Origin: Thermohalobaculum xanthum
GTDB taxonomy: Bacteria; Pseudomonadota; Alphaproteobacteria; Rhodobacterales; Rhodobacteraceae
NCBI RefSeq assembly: GCF_016623495.1
Contig: NZ_JAEHHL010000007.1
Location: 124,001-188,000, forward strand
Direction: 5' to 3'
Length of the DNA stretch: 64,000 bases
Shown: one piece after another, positions 50,726-60,580 of the stretch
How the letters are laid out: each line of letters opens with the position of its first letter
Position numbering within the stretch: the stretch's first letter is position 1
Translations under genes and position numbers: made by a program
The notes under the pieces: model-generated
Databases searched by the model: none
Seen by the model: only the letters and a program-made list of their open reading frames with translations
What the model was told of the DNA's origin: nothing

Positions 50726-51988
50726 ATGAGCGAGAAAGACAGCCCCCGCGCGCTCCTGCGCGCCATGTTCGACGCGGCCGTCGCGGCCGCCGACCCGATG
50801 GCCATGCTGGCGCGTCACCTTCCGGAGAGGCCCCGGGGCCGCACCGTGGTCGTCGGTGCCGGCAAGGCCTCGGCCCGCATGGCCGAGGCGCTCGAGGCGG
50901 CCTGGGACGGCCCGCTTTCGGGCATCGTCATCACGCGCTACGGCCATGCCTGCCCGACGCGGCAGATCGAGATCGTCGAGGCCTCGCATCCCGTGCCGGA
51001 CGAGGCCGGTCGGCGCGGCGCCGAGCGCGTGCTCGAGGCCGTGCAGGGCCTGACCGAGGACGATCTCGTGATCGCCCTGATCTCGGGCGGCGGCTCGGCC
51101 CTGATGACCCTGCCCGCCGGCGACATCACGCTGGCCGAGAAGCAGGCCGTCAACAAGGCGCTCCTGGCCTGCGGCGCGGCGATCGGCGAGATGAACGTCC
51201 TGCGCAAGCACCTCTCCGCCATCAAGGGCGGCCGGCTCGCGGCCGCGGCACATCCCGCGCGGCTCGTCGGCTTGCTGATCTCGGACGTGCCCGGCGACGA
51301 TCCGGCGGTGATCGCCTCGGGCCCGACCGTGGGCGAGCGCTCGACCCCCGAGGACGCCCGCGCCATCGTCCGCCGCTTCGGGCTCGAGCTGCCCGCCAGC
51401 GTCACGCGCCACCTCGCGGCCACGGCGGGCTGCCCGGCGCCCGGCGATCCCCGCCTCGCGCGCACCGAGAACCACGTCATCGCCGCGCCGCAGCTGTCGC
51501 TCGAGGCGGCGGCCGAGGTCGCGCGCAAGGCCGGCGTCGCCCCCCTGATCCTCGGCGACAGCCTCGAGGGCGAGGCGCGCGAGGTCGGCAAGGTGATGGC
51601 GGGCATCGCGCAGCAGGTGCTGACCCACGGCCAGCCGCTGCCGCGGCCCTGCGTCCTGCTCTCGGGCGGCGAGACCACGGTGACGCTGCGCGGCAAGGGA
51701 CGCGGCGGGCGCAATGTCGAGTTCCTGCTGGCGCTTGCCGTCGCGCTCGACGGCCGGCCGGTCTATGCGCTGGCAGGCGATACCGACGGTGTCGACGGCG
51801 CCGAGGAGATCGCGGGCGCCATCGCCACCCCCGACACGCTGGCGCGCGCCCGCGCCGCGGGGCTCGACCCGCGGGCCGAGCTTGCCGACAACAACGCCCA
51901 TGCCTTCTTCGAGGCGCTGGGCGACCAGGTCGTCACCGGCCCGACGCTGACCAACGTCAACGACTTCCGCGCGATCCTGATCCCCTGA
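50726..51988 (+). CDS. Glycerate 2-kinase, MOFRL family
   Basis: 420 residues. N-terminal DUF4147 domain with VVGAGKASARMAEALE, LISGGGSALM, NKALLACGAAIGEMNVLRKHLS-type block (NVLRKHLSAIKGGRLA) and the C-terminal MOFRL domain (LLSGGETTVT, RGGRNVEFLL, DGVDG). Phosphorylates D-glycerate to 2-phosphoglycerate (GckA/TtuD-type). Its ATG at 50726 lies 7 bp after the transporter stop, suggesting co-transcription. Confidence 0.92.
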   Translation: MSEKDSPRALLRAMFDAAVAAADPMAMLARHLPERPRGRTVVVGAGKASARMAEALEAAWDGPLSGIVITRYGHACPTRQIEIVEASHPVPDEAGRRGAERVLEAVQGLTEDDLVIALISGGGSALMTLPAGDITLAEKQAVNKALLACGAAIGEMNVLRKHLSAIKGGRLAAAAHPARLVGLLISDVPGDDPAVIASGPTVGERSTPEDARAIVRRFGLELPASVTRHLAATAGCPAPGDPRLARTENHVIAAPQLSLEAAAEVARKAGVAPLILGDSLEGEAREVGKVMAGIAQQVLTHGQPLPRPCVLLSGGETTVTLRGKGRGGRNVEFLLALAVALDGRPVYALAGDTDGVDGAEEIAGAIATPDTLARARAAGLDPRAELADNNAHAFFEALGDQVVTGPTLTNVNDFRAILIP

Positions 51989-52020
51989 CGGCGCGGCCCG
52001 CGCGCCGCCCGATGAGCCCG

Positions 52021-53619
52021 TCAGATCAGCCCGTCATAGGCCCGGCGCGGGATCTCGACCTCGATCACGGTGAAGCGGTCGGCGGCCAGCGCGTCCTCCA
52101 GCGCAGGCCCAGCCTCGCCGGGGCCGCGCACGGTGACGCCGATGCCGCCGAACAGGCGCGCAAGCCCCGCGAAATCGGTGCGCCCGAAATCGACCCCGGC
52201 GTTCTGCAAACCTTCCTTGCGCTGCTTGAGCTCGATCAGCGCCAGCGAGCGGTCGACGAACACGACGACGACCACGGGCGCGCCGGAATCGCGTAGCGTC
52301 GCAAGCTCGCCCAGCACCATCTCGGCGCAGCCATCGCCCATGAAGGCAACCGCCGGGCGCCCGGGATCGGCGATGCGGTGACCCAGCGCCAGCGGCAGCG
52401 CGCAGCCCATGGTGCACAACCCCGTCGACTGGATCAGCGCGCGCGGCCGGCGAGCGAAGAAGTGCTGGCTCAACAGGATGCGGTGCGCGCCGCTGTCGAC
52501 GCTCGCCACCGCATCCGCCGGCAGAACCGCCAGCATCTCGGCCATCGCGTGGTCGGGCCCCCAGCTCCCGCGCGGGCGGAACGCCTCGATCAGCTCGGCC
52601 CGCACCCGGCCCGGCGTGCCGCAGGCCCAGAGATCCGTGCCCGCCGGTCCCAGCGCCGCCAGCCCGCCCGCGACCGAACAGAGCCACGAGAGGCCGGCGC
52701 GATGCATGTCATGGGTGTTCGGCGCATGGGCGAACTCGATCGCCTTGCCCGGCTCCCACGGATCGCGCCAGCCGACGCGCATCTCGATCGGATCGTAGCC
52801 GGCCAGGATCACGAGGTCCGCCGCCTCGAACAGCGGCAGCAGGATCGCGTCGGATTTCGGGCTCAGCCCGTGACCGCCGAGGCAGAGCGGGTGGTCCTCG
52901 GGCAGCACGCCCTTGGCCTTGTAGGTGGTGACCACCGGGATGCCCTGCGCCTCGGCGAAACCGCGCAGCGCTTCGGGACCGCCCGCCTCGTTCAGCACGT
53001 CGAGCCCGGCAAGGATCACCGGCCGGCGCGCCGCCGCCAGCATCGCGCGCGCACGGTCGAGCGCGGGCCCCCCGGCCGGCGCGCTCGGCGCCACCGCCGC
53101 TGGCATCGCCTCGCGCGGTGCGGGCTGCGCGGCGCCGGCCACGCGGATCGGCAGGTCGATATGGACAGGTCCGGGGCGGCCGGACTGCGCGATCCTGATC
53201 GCCTTCTCGATCATCACGTCGATGGCGCCGTCGGCCGCCGTGAAGCTTGCCTTGCAGACCTGCCGGAACACGGCGCCATGGTCGAACACCTGGTGAGTGT
53301 AGGACATCGCCACCGCGGGATCGACCATGCCCGAGATCACGATCAGCGGGACACGGTCCTGCTCGGCATTCGCCACCACGTTGAAGGCGTTCGCGACCCC
53401 CGGCCCCACCGTCGCTACCAACACACCCGGCGCGCCGGTCGCGTGCCACGCGCCCTCGGCCATGAAGCCGGCCGCGTTCTCGTGGCGGGCCAGCTCGAAC
53501 CGGATCCCGGCGCGTTCCAGCGCGTCGATCAGGGTCAGCACCTCGCCGCCGGGGATGCCGAATGCGTGGCGCACGCCGGCGGCGTGCAGGCGGCTTGCGA
53601 TGATGTCGGCGGCGTTCAT
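52021..53619 (-). CDS. Thiamine-diphosphate-dependent enzyme, acetolactate-synthase-like
   Basis: 532 residues. The N-terminal PYR domain has GIPGGEVLTLIDAL and the catalytic glutamate in ARHENAAGFMAEGA; the C-terminal PP domain has GDGCAEMVLGEL. The cofactor motif normally ends NN but reads VDRSLAL here. ATG 53619 has AGGAG upstream. No small regulatory subunit (ilvH) is next to it, so biosynthetic acetolactate synthase is less likely than a decarboxylase or other carboligase. Substrate unknown. Confidence 0.85.
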   Translation of the reverse strand: MNAADIIASRLHAAGVRHAFGIPGGEVLTLIDALERAGIRFELARHENAAGFMAEGAWHATGAPGVLVATVGPGVANAFNVVANAEQDRVPLIVISGMVDPAVAMSYTHQVFDHGAVFRQVCKASFTAADGAIDVMIEKAIRIAQSGRPGPVHIDLPIRVAGAAQPAPREAMPAAVAPSAPAGGPALDRARAMLAAARRPVILAGLDVLNEAGGPEALRGFAEAQGIPVVTTYKAKGVLPEDHPLCLGGHGLSPKSDAILLPLFEAADLVILAGYDPIEMRVGWRDPWEPGKAIEFAHAPNTHDMHRAGLSWLCSVAGGLAALGPAGTDLWACGTPGRVRAELIEAFRPRGSWGPDHAMAEMLAVLPADAVASVDSGAHRILLSQHFFARRPRALIQSTGLCTMGCALPLALGHRIADPGRPAVAFMGDGCAEMVLGELATLRDSGAPVVVVVFVDRSLALIELKQRKEGLQNAGVDFGRTDFAGLARLFGGIGVTVRGPGEAGPALEDALAADRFTVIEVEIPRRAYDGLI

Positions 53620-53731
53620 GGGCGCGGGCTCCTGCGGGGTCACGTCGCCCGGTCTAGCAGAGCCCGCGCGAGGGAACAGCCCGGATCACGACAGCTTGCG
53701 CCAGGGATCCGGCGCAGCCGCCGCCGTGGCC

Positions 53732-54271
53732 TCAGTCGCCGTCGAAATCGCAGAGCGTGAGCACCTCGACGCCCAGCTCGCGCAGCCGTGCCGACCCGCC
53801 CAGGTCCGGCAGGTTCACCACGAAGGCGGCGGCGACGATGTGCCCGCCCAGCCGCTCGATCAGCTTGACGCCGGCCACGGCGGTGCCGCCCGTCGCCAGC
53901 AGGTCGTCGACCAGCAGCACCCGCGCCCCGGGGTCGAAGGCGTCATGGTGGATCTCGACGATCGCCTCGCCGTATTCCAGCGAATAGGCCTCGGCGATGG
54001 TGCCGCCCGGGAGCTTGCCCTTCTTGCGGATGGGCACGAAGGGAAGGCCCAGCTTGTAGGCCACCGCGCCGCCCAGGATGAAGCCGCGCGCATCCATCGC
54101 GGCAACCGTGGTCAGGCGGTCCTCGGTGAAGGGATTGGCCAGCGCGTCCACCGCCTGCCGGAACCCGGTGGGATCGCTGAACAGCGTCGTCACGTCGCGA
54201 AACTGCACGCCCGGGATGGGGAAGTCCGGGATGGTGCGGATGTAGTCCTTGATCGCGCGCGTCTCGCTCAT
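53732..54271 (-). CDS. apt: Adenine phosphoribosyltransferase
   Basis: 179 residues. The PRPP loop is [14 protein letters not shown], with [12 protein letters not shown] and [17 protein letters not shown] typical of APRT. Salvages adenine to AMP. Divergent from the FnrL-like gene. Confidence 0.96.
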   Translation of the reverse strand: MSETRAIKDYIRTIPDFPIPGVQFRDVTTLFSDPTGFRQAVDALANPFTEDRLTTVAAMDARGFILGGAVAYKLGLPFVPIRKKGKLPGGTIAEAYSLEYGEAIVEIHHDAFDPGARVLLVDDLLATGGTAVAGVKLIERLGGHIVAAAFVVNLPDLGGSARLRELGVEVLTLCDFDGD

Positions 54272-54373
54272 CGTGCCCCCCTTTGCTGCGGCGGCGCGAT
54301 CATACTGGCGCGCGACAGAAACTCAACGTCCGGGCGGCGATTGTTGCCGCGCGGGATATGTGCGCTGATCGCG

Positions 54374-54402
54374 TTGACAGCCGTGCGAGGGCCTCGCAAG
54401 CT
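54374..54402 (+). promoter_or_regulatory. Candidate promoter of the fnrL-like gene
   Basis: A perfect TTGACA (54374-54379), 17-base spacer, and a weak CAAGCT (54397-54402). About 48 bp before the presumed start codon. Confidence 0.35.
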
Positions 54403-54449
54403 GCCAGCATTCCGCGCCTTCGCGGCCCGACGAGACAGGGAGACCCCCG

Positions 54450-55196
54450 CTGCCGCAGCCACGCGCCCTCCGGACCGCCGCGACATGCGAGGTTTGCGAC
54501 CTGCAGCACCTGGGCCTTTGCCAGGCCCTCGACGAGGGCACGATCGACGCGCTCCGCGCGATCGCGCGCCGCCGCATCTTCGCGCCGCAGGCGCAGATCA
54601 TCGCCGAGGGCAGCCGCCCGCGCGAAGTGCACATGCTGCGATCGGGCATCGTGCGGCTTTCCAAGCTGCTGCCGGACGGGCGCGAGCAGATCGTCGGCCT
54701 GCTCCAGCCCAGCGACTTTCTCGGTTGCGCCTTCTCCGAGTCGTGCAAGTTCACCGCGACGGCGCTGCGCGAGACCGAGCTGTGCAGCTTCGACAAGGCG
54801 GGCTTCGAGGCGCTCTTGCTGGCCCACCCCAGCCTCGAGCACGCCTTCCTGAAGGAGGTTCTGACCGAGCTCGACGCCGCGCGGGACTGGATGGTCGTGC
54901 TGGGCAGCAAGTCCGGCCTCGAGCGCGTAGCGAGCTTCCTCGCGCTGGTGATCAACCGCGCTGACAGGCTTGGCTGCCCGCACAGCCGCAAGGGCATCCG
55001 GCCGGTCTACGAGCTGCCGCTCACCCGGGTCGATATCGGCAGCTTCCTCGGCCTCTCGCTCGAAACCGTAAGCCGGCAGGTCTCGAAACTCGCCAGCGAG
55101 GGCGTGATCGAGCTGCTCGACCCGCGCCGCTTCCGCATCCTCGACGCTACCCGCCTGCGCGAGCTCTCGGCAAGCGGCCTGAGCGAGGTGGGGTAG
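54450..55196 (+). CDS. fnrL: Crp/Fnr-family oxygen regulator, FnrL-like, apparent CTG start
   Basis: 248 residues if begun at CTG 54450. The N-terminus carries C-x2-C-x7-C (CEVCDLQHLGLC), the spacing of the Fe-S ligands in Rhodobacter FnrL, and further cysteines lie in LGCAFSESCKF. The effector domain (about 25-140) is followed by ELDAARDWMVVLGSKS and a helix-turn-helix recognition region SFLGLSLETVSRQVSKL. No in-frame ATG, GTG or TTG occurs between the upstream stop (54375) and the Cys motif; CTG 54450 has AGGGAG eight bases upstream. Starting at the internal ATG 54630 would remove the cluster ligands. It would activate microaerobic/anaerobic genes. Confidence 0.8.
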   Translation: MPQPRALRTAATCEVCDLQHLGLCQALDEGTIDALRAIARRRIFAPQAQIIAEGSRPREVHMLRSGIVRLSKLLPDGREQIVGLLQPSDFLGCAFSESCKFTATALRETELCSFDKAGFEALLLAHPSLEHAFLKEVLTELDAARDWMVVLGSKSGLERVASFLALVINRADRLGCPHSRKGIRPVYELPLTRVDIGSFLGLSLETVSRQVSKLASEGVIELLDPRRFRILDATRLRELSASGLSEVG

Positions 55197-55263
55197 GACG
55201 CATGCGCCGCCCCCGCACCAAACGATGCACGTCAGTGTATTTTATTTATTTTCAATAATTTGA

Positions 55264-55289
55264 CCCCGTTTTCACGCGTGAAAACGGGG
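55264..55289. terminator. 26-bp perfect palindrome between fnrL-like gene and serA
   Basis: CCCCGTTTTCACG and its exact reverse complement meet without a loop at 55276/55277, forming a perfect palindrome, between two convergent genes and beside an AT-rich stretch (55238-55261, ATTTTATTTATTTTC). Likely a bidirectional terminator; an A/T-rich tail for the minus direction is present but mixed. Confidence 0.65.
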
Positions 55290-55311
55290 CCGTCCGCCTG
55301 GCTTGCCCGCC

Positions 55312-56904
55312 TCAGAAGACGAGCGCCTTGGCCTCCTGCACCTGCGGCAGCGCCCGGATCTCGTCCAGGGTTTCGGGCGAGAGCGCCTCGTCCACGCCCA
55401 TCAGCGTGATCGCGTCGCCCCCCTTCTCGGACCGTCCCAGCGCAAAGGTCGCGATGTTGATGCCCAGCTTGCCGGTGGTCATGCCCAGCGCGCCGATGAA
55501 GCCGGGCTGGTCGGTGTTGACCGTGTAGAGCATGTTCGGCTGCGGCTCGGCCTCCATCCCGATCCCCTTGATCTGGATGAAGCGCGGCTTGCCGTCCGAG
55601 AACAGCGTCGCCGCGACGGACCGGGTCTTCTTCGCCGTCGTCACCAGCAGGCGCATATAGGTGCCGTATGCGCCCTGGGCGTCCTTGCGGGTCTCGGCAA
55701 TGTTGATGCCCCGCTCGCGCGCCAGCACCGGCGCCGAGACCATGTTGACCCCGCCCTCGCCCATCTGGGGGGTGAGCAGCGCCGCCGTCAGCGCCGCCGT
55801 CAGCGGCTTGAGGTTCAGCTCGCCCACGCGGCCCACGAACTCGATCTCGATCTCGGTGATCGGCTCCTCGGTCAGCTGGCCGGCGAAGCTTCCCAGCACC
55901 TCGGCGCAGCGCACCCAGGGCTTGAGGATCGGCGCTTCCTCGGCGGTGATCGAGGGCGCGTTGATCGCGTTCGAGATGGCGCCGTAGTTCAGGTAGTCCG
56001 ACATCTGCTCGGCGATCTGCAGGGCGACGTTCTCCTGCGCCTCGCTGGTGGCCGCGCCCAGGTGCGGAGTGACCACCACGTTGTCGAGCCCGAAGAGCAC
56101 GTTCTCCTTGGCCGGCTCGACCGAGAACACGTCGAAGGCCGCGCCCGCGAGGTGACCCTCGCGCACCGCGTCGGCCACCGCTTCCTCGTCCACCAGCCCA
56201 CCGCGGGCGCAATTGATCAGCCGCGCGCCCTTCTTCATCTTCGCGATCCGCTCGCGGCTCAGCAGGTTGGCGGTCTTTTCGGTCTTGGGCAGGTGCAGCG
56301 TCACGAAATCGGCGCGGGTCAGGAGGTCGTCGACCTCCTCGATCTTCTCGACGCCCAGTTCGCGCGCCCGGGTCTCGCTCAGGAAGGGATCATAGGCGAT
56401 CACCTTCATCCGAAGACCGCAGGCGCGGCTCGCGACGACCGATCCGATGTTGCCGCAACCGATCACGCCCAGCGTCTTGCCGGTGATCTCGACCCCCATG
56501 AACCTCGATTTCTCCCACTTGCCGGCATGGGTCGAGGCATTCGCCGCCGGGATCTGCCGGGCCAGCGCGAACATCATCGCGATCGCGTGCTCGGCGGTGG
56601 TGATCGAGTTGCCGAACGGCGTGTTCATCACCACGATGCCGCGCGAGGACGCCGCCGCGAGGTCGATGTTGTCGACGCCGATGCCCGCGCGGCCGATCAC
56701 CTTGAGATTGCTGGCGCGCGCGATGATCTCGGCGGTGGCCTTGGTCGCCGACCGGACGGCGAGGCCGTCATAGTCGCCGATGATCTCGGCGAGGCGGGCG
56801 GGATCCTTTCCCAGCGCCGGCTGGAAATCGACCTCGATCCCGCGGTCGCGGAAGATGGCGACGGCCTGGTCGGAAAGCGCGTCGGAAATCAGAACCTTTG
56901 GCAT
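55312..56904 (-). CDS. serA: D-3-phosphoglycerate dehydrogenase
   Basis: 530 residues. NAD-binding GVIGCGNIGSVVASRA, catalytic Arg/Glu/His in NCARGGLVDEEAV, the 2-hydroxyacid blocks and HLGAATSEAQ, then an ASB intervening domain (about 320-440) and a C-terminal ACT domain (about 455-530) for feedback control by serine. First committed step of serine synthesis. ATG 56904 begins MPKVLISDAL. Downstream of serC on the same strand (116 bp). Confidence 0.97.
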   Translation of the reverse strand: MPKVLISDALSDQAVAIFRDRGIEVDFQPALGKDPARLAEIIGDYDGLAVRSATKATAEIIARASNLKVIGRAGIGVDNIDLAAASSRGIVVMNTPFGNSITTAEHAIAMMFALARQIPAANASTHAGKWEKSRFMGVEITGKTLGVIGCGNIGSVVASRACGLRMKVIAYDPFLSETRARELGVEKIEEVDDLLTRADFVTLHLPKTEKTANLLSRERIAKMKKGARLINCARGGLVDEEAVADAVREGHLAGAAFDVFSVEPAKENVLFGLDNVVVTPHLGAATSEAQENVALQIAEQMSDYLNYGAISNAINAPSITAEEAPILKPWVRCAEVLGSFAGQLTEEPITEIEIEFVGRVGELNLKPLTAALTAALLTPQMGEGGVNMVSAPVLARERGINIAETRKDAQGAYGTYMRLLVTTAKKTRSVAATLFSDGKPRFIQIKGIGMEAEPQPNMLYTVNTDQPGFIGALGMTTGKLGINIATFALGRSEKGGDAITLMGVDEALSPETLDEIRALPQVQEAKALVF

Positions 56905-57020
56905 CTCGTCTATCCTGTCTCGGAGCGCCGGCGCGGCTGCGCGCGCGGACGGTCGGCTCCATATGTCCTGTCGGTGAGCCCCTCCGCCGCGGCGCAGGGG
57001 CGAAAAACGCCGTCCCTGTG

Positions 57021-58196
57021 TCAGGCGGCCGCGCGTTCCGATCGGGCGGCGGCGAAGGCCCAGTCGAGCCAGGGCAGCAAGGCCTCGACATCGGCGGTAT
57101 CGACCGTCGCGCCGCACCAGATGCGCAGGCCCGCGGGCGCGTCGCGGTACCCATTGATGTCGAGGGCGACGCCCTGCTTTTCCAGCGCGCTCACCATCGC
57201 CTTCACGAAGGCGCGCTGGCCCGCATCGTCGAGCGCCGCGATCTCGGGGTCGACGATGCTGAGGCAGACCGAGGTGTTCGAGCGCTGCGCCGGTTCGGCG
57301 ACCAGGTTCTCGACCCAGGGCGTGCGGTCGACCCAAGCCTGAAGCGCCGCGAAGTTCGCATCGGCGCGGCCCATGAGCGCCGGCAGGCCGCCGATTTCCT
57401 CGGCCCATGCGATGGCGTCCTCGTAATCCGCGACGGCCAGCATCGAGGGCGTGTTGATCGTCTCGCCCTTGAAGATGCCCTCGATCAGCTTGCCGCCCTT
57501 GGTCAGGCGGAAGATCTTGGGCAGCGGCCGCGACGGCGCGAAGCTCTCGAGCCGTTCGACGGCGCGGGGGCTCAGGATCAGCATCCCGTGCGCGCCCTCG
57601 CCGCCCATGACCTTCTGCCACGAGAAGGTGACGACATCGAGCTTGGGCCAGTCGAGCGGCTGGGCAAAGGCCGCCGAGGTCGCGTCACAGATCGTGAGCC
57701 CGGCGCGATCGGCCAAGATCCAGTCGGCATTGGGCACCCGCGCGCCCGAGGTCGTGCCGTTCCAGGTGAACACGACATCCGCGTCGGCGCGGACCTGCCC
57801 GAGGTCCGGCAGCGTGCCGTATGGCGCCTCGATCACGCGGCAATCAGCAAGCTTGAGCTGCTTGACTGCATCCGTCGCCCAGCCCGCGCCGAAGCTTTCC
57901 CATGCCAGGATATCGACCGGGCGCGCGCCCAGCATCGACCACATCGCCATCTCGACCGCGCCGGTGTCCGAGGCGGGAACGATGCCGACGCGATAGCCGT
58001 CGGGCACGCCCAGCAGCGCGGCGGTCCTGTCGATCACGGATCTGAGCTGCGCCTTGGGGCCGCCGGCACGGTGCGAGCGTCCCAGGAAGGCGCGCGACAC
58101 GACGGATTCGGCCGACCAGCCGGGGCGTTTCGCGCAGGGACCTGAAGAGAACTCGGGGCGCCGAGGACGCACCTCGGGCATGGGGGGGAACGTCAT
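57021..58196 (-). CDS. serC: Phosphoserine aminotransferase
   Basis: 391 residues of the longer class V aminotransferase SerC type found in alphaproteobacteria. Start block [19 protein letters not shown] lysine in [27 protein letters not shown]. Converts 3-phosphohydroxypyruvate to phosphoserine with glutamate. With serA it covers the first two steps of serine synthesis; serB is not in the window. Confidence 0.95.
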   Translation of the reverse strand: MTFPPMPEVRPRRPEFSSGPCAKRPGWSAESVVSRAFLGRSHRAGGPKAQLRSVIDRTAALLGVPDGYRVGIVPASDTGAVEMAMWSMLGARPVDILAWESFGAGWATDAVKQLKLADCRVIEAPYGTLPDLGQVRADADVVFTWNGTTSGARVPNADWILADRAGLTICDATSAAFAQPLDWPKLDVVTFSWQKVMGGEGAHGMLILSPRAVERLESFAPSRPLPKIFRLTKGGKLIEGIFKGETINTPSMLAVADYEDAIAWAEEIGGLPALMGRADANFAALQAWVDRTPWVENLVAEPAQRSNTSVCLSIVDPEIAALDDAGQRAFVKAMVSALEKQGVALDINGYRDAPAGLRIWCGATVDTADVEALLPWLDWAFAAARSERAAA

Positions 58197-58358
58197 GGAC
58201 GCGCTCCGTCGTCAGGGCGAGGTTCCTGAGCCCGCCGCCACTCGCCCTGCCGACGACGCGCCCACCGCTCGCATACGCCCGCCACATCGCGTCGTCAACT
58301 GGATCGATGTCGCATTCGGCGCCGCAGGCGTCGCTCGTGCTCCCTGCCCGCACCCCGC

Positions 58359-58556
58359 TCAGCGCCGCTCGATCTCGACGGCGCGGACGACCGCGGGTCG
58401 AGCCCGCATCCGCTCGCGGTGGGCAAGGACCCTTGGCAGGCGCGCCAGATCGGCGCGGTCGCCTTCGAGCCACTGCGCCAGCGTGAAGAGAGACGGGTCG
58501 GCAATGGAACAAGCGGCGCCCACGGCCCAGCCGTCTTCTCGAAGCCCGCGCGCAAT
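58359..58556 (-). pseudogene. Truncated glutathione S-transferase C-terminus
   Basis: About 65 codons on the minus strand ending at the stop at 58359. The segment DGWAVGAACSIADPSLFTLAQW followed by LPRVLAHRERMRARPAV is the typical C-terminal helical end of GSTs (here quoted in parts). The N-terminal thioredoxin-like domain is missing; the same strand further up is only the complement of the GNAT gene. Looks like a gene cut by an insertion or deletion. Confidence 0.6.
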
Positions 58557-58646
58557 GCGCCATCCGCGCGAAGCGCCGGCCCAGCCGTGACCCAAGCGGC
58601 GATGCGTGGCAGAGTTGCGCAGCCGAGGCGACCGCGGAGAAGAACG

Positions 58647-59225
58647 ATGATCGAGCTCGAGCCCCCCTTCCGGCTCGCCACGCGCGAGGATGCCGCGGCG
58701 CTCGCGGACCTCGTGAACTTCGCGGGAGAAGGCCTGCCGCTCTATCTCTGGGCGACGATGGCGAAGGACGGCGAGGACCCGTGGGAGGTCGGCCGCCGTC
58801 GGCAGGCCGAGAAGACCGGGACCGCCCGCATCATCGTGGCAGACGAAGGCGCAGGCACGCTCGCGGCGCTCACCGGCTACGAGATCGGGACGACGCCCGA
58901 GGAAATTACCGCCGATCTTCCGCCGCCGGTCGTTCCCCTGGTCGAGCTCGAGAACCTCGCGCCCTCGAACTGGTACGTGAACGTCCTCGCCGCCTACCCG
59001 GAGGCACGCGGCCGCGGCCTTGGCGCACGGCTGCTGGCGGTCGCCGAGAAGATCGCCCGCGACGAGGGCCTCGCGGCAATGAGCATCATCGTCGCCGATG
59101 CCAACACCGGGGCGCGCCGGCTCTACGAGCGCACCGGCTATGCCGAGCGCGCGCGGCGGCCCATGGTCCATGACGGCTGGCGAGGGCGCGGCGAGGAATG
59201 GGTTCTACTGGTGAAGCCCCTCTGA
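58647..59225 (+). CDS. GNAT-family N-acetyltransferase
   Basis: 192 residues. The acetyl-CoA loop is in YPEARGRGLGARLLAVAE, with LYERTGYAERARRPMVHDGW at the end. Substrate not inferable. ATG 58647 has GCGGAGAAG upstream; longer frames cross the GST remnant and are not supported. Confidence 0.85.
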   Translation: MIELEPPFRLATREDAAALADLVNFAGEGLPLYLWATMAKDGEDPWEVGRRRQAEKTGTARIIVADEGAGTLAALTGYEIGTTPEEITADLPPPVVPLVELENLAPSNWYVNVLAAYPEARGRGLGARLLAVAEKIARDEGLAAMSIIVADANTGARRLYERTGYAERARRPMVHDGWRGRGEEWVLLVKPL

Positions 59226-59416
59226 TTCGCGGGCGGCTGCGGGCGCGCCACGTGGCTTGCGCGGCCGCGAAACAATGTTGCGCGGCGAGTTCCGCCCACC
59301 CGCGCCGCGCCCGCCGCACAAGCGCCGCGGCGATCAAAGAATCCCGGGTTTGCAGAAGGCGCGGCGTGGCGGCATCGTGCTGCCAACAACGCTCCAGCCT
59401 TGGGGAGGCCGCGGTC

Positions 59417-60466
59417 ATGGACACCTTCACCCATCACGATTTCGACGACCACGAGCAGGTCGTCTTCGCGCATGACGCCGAGACGGGACTCAGGGCGATC
59501 ATTGCGGTCCACGACACCACGCTGGGGCCCGCGCTCGGTGGCTGCCGCATCTGGTCCTACGCCTCCGAGGGCGAGGCGCTCACGGACGTGCTGCGGCTGT
59601 CGCGCGGGATGAGCTTCAAGGCGGCGCTCGCCGACCTGCCGCTCGGCGGGGGCAAATCGGTGATGATGGTCGGGCCCGACCGGCCGAAGACGCCGGCGAT
59701 GATGCGCGCCATGGGCCGCGCGGTCGAGCGCCTGGCCGGACGCTACATCGTCGCCGAGGACGTGGGCGCAACGGTCGCGGACATGGACGAGATCGCAACG
59801 CAGACCCGCCATGTCTCGGGCCTGTCCGGCAGTGTCGGCGATCCCTCGCCCTGGACCGCGCGCGGCGTCTTCCTGTCGCTCGAGGCCGCGGTCCGGCACC
59901 GCCTGCAGCGCGGGCTCGACGGATTGCGGGTAACGGTGACCGGGCTCGGCAATGTCGGCGCGAGCCTTGTTGCCCAGTTGGTGGATGCGGGCGTCGAGGT
60001 GTCCGTCGCCGACATCCGCCCCGAAGCCGTCGAGGCTGCGCTGGCGCGCGGCGCGGCGCGGTCGGTCGAGCCGAGCGCTGCGCACCGGGTCGCGGCCGAC
60101 GTGTTTGCGCCCTGCGCCCTGGGCGCGGTGCTGAATGCCACGACCATCCCCGAGCTCGCCGCCCAGATCGTCTGCGGCGCGGCGAACAACCAGCTTGCCA
60201 CGGTGGCCGACGGCGAACGTCTCAGGCGGCGCGGCATCCTCTATGCGCCCGACTACCTCGTGAATGCCGGCGGCCTGATCTCGGTCGCGCGGCCCTCGAC
60301 CAAGCTGTCGGATGCCGAGGCGACGGCGCGGCTCGAGGCGATCCCCGAGACCCTGCTCGAGATCTTCGCCAAGGCCGAGGCCGAGCAGATCTCGCCCGAC
60401 GCCGCGGCCGATCGCGTCGCGCGCGCGCGGATCGCCAAGGGCGTGCGCAAAGCCACCGCGGCCTGA
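59417..60466 (+). CDS. Leu/Phe/Val/Glu-family amino-acid dehydrogenase
   Basis: 349 residues. ATG 59417 has GGGGAGG eight bases upstream. N-terminal ELFV dimerisation domain with DTTLGPALGGCRIW, the catalytic lysine in LPLGGGKSVMM, and a Rossmann domain VTGLGNVGASL. The length and the GGGK motif fit leucine/valine/phenylalanine dehydrogenases rather than glutamate dehydrogenases. Oxidative deamination of a branched-chain or aromatic amino acid, NAD-dependent. Amino-acid specificity is not resolved. Confidence 0.88.
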   Translation: MDTFTHHDFDDHEQVVFAHDAETGLRAIIAVHDTTLGPALGGCRIWSYASEGEALTDVLRLSRGMSFKAALADLPLGGGKSVMMVGPDRPKTPAMMRAMGRAVERLAGRYIVAEDVGATVADMDEIATQTRHVSGLSGSVGDPSPWTARGVFLSLEAAVRHRLQRGLDGLRVTVTGLGNVGASLVAQLVDAGVEVSVADIRPEAVEAALARGAARSVEPSAAHRVAADVFAPCALGAVLNATTIPELAAQIVCGAANNQLATVADGERLRRRGILYAPDYLVNAGGLISVARPSTKLSDAEATARLEAIPETLLEIFAKAEAEQISPDAAADRVARARIAKGVRKATAA

Positions 60467-60580
60467 GCGAACCCGCGTTCCGGGCATCACGCGGCCTGGC
60501 ATCGCAAGCTTGCCGCGAGGGCTCGGAGCCGTTATCGGGAGACACGGGCTCGAGAGGCGCGCGCAAGGGAGGCGTCGACG

